Source of the DNA: Clostridia bacterium
Lineage (GTDB): Bacteria; Bacillota; Clostridia; Oscillospirales; CAG-272
DNA: 38,878 bases
Direction: 5' to 3'
NCBI GenBank assembly: GCA_017556745.1
Contig: JAFYMF010000053.1
Location: 1-38,878, forward strand
A program made the position numbers and the translations under genes. The notes beneath the pieces were generated by a model. That model was not told where the DNA came from and made no database searches. It saw only the letters and a list, made by a program, of their open reading frames with translations. Positions 35,415-38,878 of the stretch are shown here, one piece after another (within the stretch, counting starts at the first letter, position 1; every line of letters starts with the position of its first letter).

Positions 35415-36007
35415 TTTTTATTCCTTTCCCCGACCAAGACGTACCCATATCCACGCAAGGTTTTTATCCTTGGCGGATCCGGAAGCTTGTCAAGTTTTTT
35501 TCGCAAATAATGTATATATACCTGTATTACATTTGACCCCTGTTCAGAAAACAAGTCACCGCACTCTTCGATAGTAACACCAGCCTCACCTTTTTCAAAG
35601 AGAAGATTGAGCAAGGAAAACTCGATGGGAGTAAATATAACTTCTACCCCGGACTGAACAGCAGAACATTTTTCCGGAACAAGCATCAATTCAGTACTAA
35701 ACCGCGGAGATTGAGAAACCACATCCGGAAGTACCACGGCATTACGTATTAACTCACAAGAAAAGGGACGGTGAATCACCCTTAGCTCCATATATTCGCC
35801 GTCATCAAGATCTCTTGACAGCAGGATACAGTTATCAAATCCGCGAACATCATCTTTTTGAGGTAAACGCATGGAGTCCACATCCCAAAATAGTATTCCG
35901 TCCTTAACAGATGGAACGGAACTTACGGTAGAAACATTCGCAAAATCAGAAAATTCTATCTCAAGCATGCGAGAAAAAACGGCATCGCGCGATAATATTG
36001 TGATCAC
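35411..36007 (-). CDS. Orphan winged-helix regulator with degenerate receiver-like domain, leading the pyr operon
   Basis: A 198-residue protein. The C-terminal part (about 105-193) is an OmpR/PhoB-type winged helix: FTPIEFSLLNLLFEKG, the recognition-helix region SNVIQVYIHYLRKKLDKL, and the wing RIKTLRGYGYVL. The N-terminal part (1-95) looks like a shortened receiver: an Asp pair at the expected third strand (D42, D44 in FWDVDS), a Ser in ILLS, and HRP (79-81) where a receiver has Lys-Pro. The usual acidic pair at the first strand is missing, so phosphorylation is doubtful. There is no histidine kinase nearby. It starts at a GTG with GGAGG upstream and its stop overlaps the pyrC start by four bases. 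The placement suggests it regulates pyrimidine genes, which is inference. Confidence 0.82.
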   Translation of the reverse strand: MITILSRDAVFSRMLEIEFSDFANVSTVSSVPSVKDGILFWDVDSMRLPQKDDVRGFDNCILLSRDLDDGEYMELRVIHRPFSCELIRNAVVLPDVVSQSPRFSTELMLVPEKCSAVQSGVEVIFTPIEFSLLNLLFEKGEAGVTIEECGDLFSEQGSNVIQVYIHYLRKKLDKLPDPPRIKTLRGYGYVLVGERNKN

Positions 36008-36048
36008 GCCATACCGCCTCCGTTTCTTCGGTTAATCTTATATATAAT

Positions 36049-36077
36049 ATAATACTATATTTTATCAGCAAAGTCAA
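36049..36077 (-). promoter_or_regulatory. Promoter of the regulator-pyrCFKD operon
   Basis: On the minus strand TTGACT (36077-36072), 17 bases and TATTAT (36054-36049) form a strong promoter with a start near 36042. It overlaps the last codons of the GNAT gene. The leader is only about 35 bases, too short for a PyrR-type attenuator. Confidence 0.75.
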
Positions 36078-36610
36078 TAAGTACCGAGCGTATCGGTAAC
36101 GTGATAAACCTCTTTGTAAATGACATTTCTTATCGAAATAAAATCCTTGTCCGAGAGAGGTTTTGGATAAGACATCAACTTCAGGGGTATAGGGTCACGA
36201 CCGTCTGATATGGAAGGTTGAATATATTCACGGTCACAGTAATGAAATCCCAATCGGCGATAAAACCCAATCCGTCTTATAGCGATCTCCTCATCAGGTG
36301 GCTCTGCCTCAAGGTAAACAGGACGGTCAACAGAAGATAACAATTCTTTGAGTATTGACGAACCAACTCCACGCCCACGCAGAGACTGCGCAACTGCAAA
36401 ATGTTCTATGAAATAAAAATCCCACATATCCCAAAGAGCCACAAATGCCTCAGTTACATCATCTCTGCCGTATGTAATGAGAGAGTATCGGTTGTCCGAG
36501 AGAAGAGCCAACTGCTCCTCTCTCGGACGGTGTTCATTTTTAGGGAAAGAATGCTTCATTATACTGAAGACCTCATCAAACGATACTGATGACAACCGCT
36601 TCAAAATCAT
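36074..36610 (-). CDS. GNAT family N-acetyltransferase
   Basis: A 178-residue acetyl-CoA-dependent acetyltransferase. Motif A is at about 71-90, with the acetyl-CoA loop LRGRGVGS (77-84) and the following helix SSILKELL. The preceding strand FYFIEHFAVA and the later FYRRLGF are typical of the fold. The acceptor cannot be predicted. Its start overlaps the end of the small membrane-protein gene by four bases (ATGA type), so the two are one operon. Its 3' end overlaps the promoter of the pyr operon, and no terminator separates them. Confidence 0.88.
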   Translation of the reverse strand: MILKRLSSVSFDEVFSIMKHSFPKNEHRPREEQLALLSDNRYSLITYGRDDVTEAFVALWDMWDFYFIEHFAVAQSLRGRGVGSSILKELLSSVDRPVYLEAEPPDEEIAIRRIGFYRRLGFHYCDREYIQPSISDGRDPIPLKLMSYPKPLSDKDFISIRNVIYKEVYHVTDTLGTY

Positions 36611-36885
36611 CGTTTGTCCTTCTTTCGCTTAAATACAGATACCATCTTCTTTTTCATCCAAAGAGCAATAATGGTAACTGTCACCGAGGCTGCAGCAACA
36701 ATAATGATAAGTTCCAAAAGTGTAATTTTAAAACCGCCTCTGTATTCTACATTAAGATACGGCTCGTCCTGTTTCGAGCGTCTGTATACCAATGTTTTCA
36801 CTTTTACACCACTGTCAACAAATATTCTGTCACCCGAACGGAAGTCATTTACTACGTTTGTGAGTGTTTTCAGGTAATCCTTCAT
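36607..36885 (-). CDS. Small single-span membrane protein of unknown function
   Basis: A 92-residue protein I do not recognise. The N-terminal 50 residues are soluble-looking and contain VNDFRSGDRIFVDSGVKVKT. One strong membrane helix follows (about 55-76, LLELIIIVAAASVTVTIIAL), and then a highly basic tail (MKKKMVSVFKRKKDKR), which predicts a cytoplasmic C terminus. The frame opens at a TTG at 36897 that is part of the TTGGAGG ribosome site, so ATG 36885 is chosen. It overlaps the GNAT gene by four bases. It may be a DUF4342-like remnant without the UBA part, but that is speculation. Confidence 0.72.
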   Translation of the reverse strand: MKDYLKTLTNVVNDFRSGDRIFVDSGVKVKTLVYRRSKQDEPYLNVEYRGGFKITLLELIIIVAAASVTVTIIALWMKKKMVSVFKRKKDKR

Positions 36886-36941
36886 AATTTCCTCCAAGCC
36901 AAAAGTATATATGATTATGATACACTTTTTCTCACATAATT

Positions 36942-36970
36942 ATTATAACAAATCGAGGTTTAACATACAA
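36942..36970 (-). promoter_or_regulatory. Possible promoter of the small membrane protein-GNAT operon
   Basis: On the minus strand TATAAT (36947-36942) lies 17 bases after TTGTAT (36970-36965), a weak -35. The start would be about 36935, giving a 50-base leader. No equally good promoter for the divergent SleB-like gene was found in 36971-37058. Confidence 0.4.
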
Positions 36971-37058
36971 GTAAAATCTGCTATTTATGTAATACTGAAT
37001 ATATTTATCTGTTTTTCATCATAATGGTAAACGAGGATAATTTACATGGAGGATACAA

Positions 37059-37736
37059 ATGAAGGAATTTTTCAAAATGATAAGGAAGATTTTCTCTTGT
37101 TTTCTATTGTTAGTTATATTTATTACTATGACTTTTATACTTATCGAAGAAGAAGTGTATCAAGCGAATATTATACCTGTTTGGTCTGACACATATAGTC
37201 ATGACATATCACCTTCGAAAGTTATAGCATCACTGACATGTAGCAACAGTAAAATTTCTCCATCCGGGTATACACCGGTTACTCCTGACAACACTTCATC
37301 TACCAAAAAAAGTAAAAAAAACACCGAAAAGATAATCTGTGGAACTAACGGTATACCCAAGATAGAATACAGCGAAGATGATCTATACTGGCTATCGCGA
37401 ATCATCTATGCAGAGGCAGGGACAGAACCATTTGAGGGTATGATAGCAGTCGGAAGTGTTGTCATGAACAGAGTAGCATCAGATAAATATCCGAACACGG
37501 TATACGGGGTGATTTTTGACAGAAAATTCGGGGTGCAGTTCACCCCGGCTGCCACCGGAACAGTGTACCGTACCCCGAGTAAAGAAGCGATAACTGCCGC
37601 AAAACTATGCCTGTGCGGCTACTCAATATCAGAGGATATACTGTTCTTTCTTAATGAAAGACTTTCAACAAGCACATGGACAAAAGATAATTGCAGATTT
37701 GTGATGACTATAGGTAACCACGATTTTTACGCATAA
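37059..37736 (+). CDS. SleB-like cell-wall hydrolase with N-terminal membrane anchor
   Basis: A 225-residue exported protein. Residues about 8-30 form a single hydrophobic segment (signal anchor), then a Ser/Thr/Lys-rich linker (about 45-92), then the hydrolase_2 (SleB) domain, about 108-225: YWLSRIIYAEAGTEPFEGMI with the probable catalytic Glu119, VGSVVMNRVASDKYPNTV, and GVQFTPAATGTVY. The family comprises spore cortex-lytic transglycosylases and related peptidoglycan hydrolases, so a role in spore germination or wall remodelling is likely. SleB of Bacillus has an extra peptidoglycan-binding domain that is absent here. ATG 37059 has a GGAGGA site. No terminator of its own is visible before the palindrome. 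Confidence 0.85.
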   Translation: MKEFFKMIRKIFSCFLLLVIFITMTFILIEEEVYQANIIPVWSDTYSHDISPSKVIASLTCSNSKISPSGYTPVTPDNTSSTKKSKKNTEKIICGTNGIPKIEYSEDDLYWLSRIIYAEAGTEPFEGMIAVGSVVMNRVASDKYPNTVYGVIFDRKFGVQFTPAATGTVYRTPSKEAITAAKLCLCGYSISEDILFFLNERLSTSTWTKDNCRFVMTIGNHDFYA

Positions 37737-37746
37737 TAATTTTTCA

Positions 37747-37801
37747 TTGAAAATACTCCGTGGTTAGGTTATAATTATCGTATAACCTAACCACGGAGTA
37801 T
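37747..37801 (+). promoter_or_regulatory. Promoter embedded in a perfect 21-bp palindrome (AlkD-like gene)
   Basis: TTGAAA (37747-37752), 17 bases and TATAAT (37770-37775) make a good promoter with a start near 37782. A perfect 21-bp inverted repeat has arms at 37753-37773 and 37781-37801 with a 7-base centre, so the left arm spans the whole spacer and part of the -10 box. The right arm lies in the 24-base leader and holds the GGAG ribosome site (37795-37798). Because transcription would begin at the right arm, the repeat should act as DNA (an operator) rather than as an mRNA hairpin for transcripts from this promoter. Confidence 0.7.
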
Positions 37802-37805
37802 AGTT

Positions 37806-38489
37806 ATGTCAGACATAGTAAAGAAAATAACAGATGAGTTAATTCAAGAAAAGGACGAAGAATATAAGGAATTCCAGTCTCCTCTTTTGCCAACCGTTCC
37901 GCCCCGAAAAATGATTGGTGTACGCACACCGGTACTTCGAAAAATGGCAGGAAAATTAAGCACATCAGACAAGGAATACTTCATCTCTGCTCTGCCTCAC
38001 TTCTATTATGAAGAAAACAATCTCCACGCATTTATTCTGTCCCGCGAAAAGGATTTTGAAAAATTCATATCCGAAATAGAAAAATTTCTTCCCTATATTG
38101 ACAACTGGGCAACCTGCGACGGTCTGCGACCAATATGTATCAAGGGAAACGAGGACAAGCTTCTGCCATACATATTCAGATGGCTTTCATCGGGTGAATG
38201 TTACACAGTAAGATTTGCCATAGAGATGCTGATGGTACACTACATGGAAGATAAATTCAGTGATGAATATCCACGTTGTGTCGCTGCCATAGAAAGCAAC
38301 GAGTATTACGTAAATATGATGTCCGCCTGGTATTTTGCCACACTGCTGACCAAACGTTGGGATTATGGTATAAAATATCTGGAGGAACGCAAACTATCAG
38401 AGTTCGTGCATAAAAAAACTATCTCCAAGGTCTGTGACAGCCTTGCAGTACCTAAGGATAGAAAAGAATACGTAAAAAAATTGAGATAA
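37806..38489 (+). CDS. AlkD-like DNA alkylation repair protein (HEAT-repeat glycosylase)
   Basis: A 227-residue all-helical protein of the AlkD family, which excises positively charged alkylated bases such as 3-methyladenine and 7-methylguanine. The family motif is present in IDNWATCDGLRP: W101 and D105 have the W-x3-D spacing of the catalytic Trp and Asp of Bacillus cereus AlkD, and a further conserved Trp occurs in TKRWDYGIKYL. The whole protein is built of alpha helices, as expected for HEAT repeats. ATG 37806 follows GGAG at 37795-37798. The gene is preceded by a promoter covered by a palindrome, suggesting an inducible repressor. No Ada-type regulator gene is in the window. Confidence 0.88.
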   Translation: MSDIVKKITDELIQEKDEEYKEFQSPLLPTVPPRKMIGVRTPVLRKMAGKLSTSDKEYFISALPHFYYEENNLHAFILSREKDFEKFISEIEKFLPYIDNWATCDGLRPICIKGNEDKLLPYIFRWLSSGECYTVRFAIEMLMVHYMEDKFSDEYPRCVAAIESNEYYVNMMSAWYFATLLTKRWDYGIKYLEERKLSEFVHKKTISKVCDSLAVPKDRKEYVKKLR

Positions 38490-38588
38490 CGGAAAATCAA
38501 ATATCAAAGTCTATTATAAGGCTCTAGTTTTGAGTTTTTACTGAATATAATTATGTTTCTATCAGAACACTTGTAAAAAGTTAATTCA

Positions 38589-38878
38589 TGCCGGTAGCGG
38601 GGTGTCGATTGGGTTCGACCTCTCGCGTGGCATACGAGGCACAAACAAAAAACGAGCTCTTCGAGCTCGTCATTTCTTTGTGGTGCCGGTAGCGGGGTGT
38701 CGATTGGGTTCGACCCCTCGCGTGGCATACGGGGCACAAACAAAAAACGAGCTCTTCGAGCTCGTCTTTTCTTTGTGGTGCCGGTAGCGGGGTGTCGATT
38801 GGGTTCGACCCCTCGCGTGGCATACGGGGCACAAACAAAAAACGAGCTCTTCGAGCTCGTCTTTTCTTTGTGGTGCCG
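38589..38878. repeat. Tandem array of 95-bp structured repeats, continuing past the window
   Basis: Three full units begin at 38589, 38684 and 38779, and a fourth is cut off at 38874. Units two and three are almost identical; unit one differs at a few bases. Each unit has a long hairpin (in unit two GCGGGGTGTCGA at 38692-38703 with TCGACCCCTCGC at 38710-38721, one mismatch and one G-U, loop TTGGGT) and a second perfect 8-bp hairpin, ACGAGCTC/GAGCTCGT (unit one 38652-38670), followed by a T-rich tract like a terminator. The first unit could end the AlkD-like transcript. The 100 bases from 38490 to 38588 hold nothing I recognise. Reading frames in the array have no ribosome sites and follow the repeat period. 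Confidence 0.9.

Noticed and set aside
36008..36048. PyrR-type attenuator before the pyr operon
   Set aside because: The leader is about 35 bases from the predicted start and holds no antiterminator or terminator hairpin.
37753..37801. Intrinsic terminator of the SleB-like gene
   Set aside because: The stem is long and perfect but is followed by TAGTTATG rather than a T run, and it contains a promoter for the next gene.
38504..38838. Minus-strand short frames in the 95-bp repeats that look like repetitive small proteins
   Set aside because: Their sequences simply follow the DNA repeat in shifting frames (95 is not a multiple of three) and no ribosome site precedes them.
38589..38878. CRISPR array
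   Set aside because: The whole 95-base unit is conserved with no variable spacers, the unit is too long, and no cas gene is in the window.

Overview
The window looks like a chromosomal segment of a low-to-mid GC Gram-positive anaerobe of the class Clostridia, probably an Oscillospiraceae/Ruminococcaceae-type gut bacterium. The grounds are strong GGAGG ribosome sites, frequent GTG/TTG starts, sigma-A type promoters, conserved Firmicutes gene blocks (yybS-gdpP-rplI-dnaB and tilS-hpt-ftsH), a PyrK/PyrD class 1B pair, a BlaI/BlaR1 pair, a SleB-like hydrolase and BspA-type leucine-rich repeats. The genus cannot be fixed from the sequence. I saw no tRNA, rRNA, transposase, phage or CRISPR gene.

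Layout. Bases 1-254 hold the 3' end of gap (GAPDH), closed by a two-way terminator. From about 12.65 kb down to 325, a minus-strand housekeeping block runs yybS-like, gdpP, rplI, dnaB, tilS, hpt and ftsH, then after a terminator alr and nadE. It covers replication, translation, c-di-AMP turnover, purine salvage, membrane proteolysis, D-alanine supply and NAD synthesis. A divergent promoter region near 12.7 kb starts a plus-strand section: a UgtP/MGDG-type glycosyltransferase, a ThuA-like protein, and a three-gene operon (ABC exporter half, DUF1854 protein, ABC exporter half) at 15.4-20.8 kb. A small unknown minus-strand gene at about 15.2 kb separates the ThuA gene from the ABC operon.

From 31.4 kb down to 21 kb, minus-strand units follow: a lipoprotein HtrA-like protease, an NSS-family sodium symporter, a Y-family DNA polymerase with a YolD-like partner, and a BlaI repressor with a giant 1623-residue BlaR1-like sensor. 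Next (36.0-31.5 kb, minus) is a pyrimidine operon, regulator-pyrC-pyrF-pyrK-pyrD, whose first gene is an orphan winged-helix regulator translationally coupled to pyrC. A GNAT acetyltransferase and a small membrane protein lie above it. The right end carries, on the plus strand, a SleB-like hydrolase and an AlkD-like DNA glycosylase behind a perfect 21-bp palindrome, then a tandem array of 95-bp structured repeats that leaves the window.

Most noteworthy. (1) The ABC-DUF1854-ABC operon: both ABC subunits carry cytoplasmic N-terminal domains ending in a four-cysteine zinc ribbon, the operon has a potentially structured leader, and it shares a promoter module with the ThuA-like gene. This is the best candidate for an undescribed system. 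(2) NadE keeps its synthetase site but has lost the glutaminase Cys and Lys. (3) The BlaR1-like sensor carries a leucine-rich-repeat and IseA-like exterior, and its BlaI partner has two operator-like sites on its own promoter. (4) The pyr operon is headed by its own degenerate response-regulator-like protein. (5) The palindrome covers the AlkD-like promoter. (6) The 95-bp repeat array.
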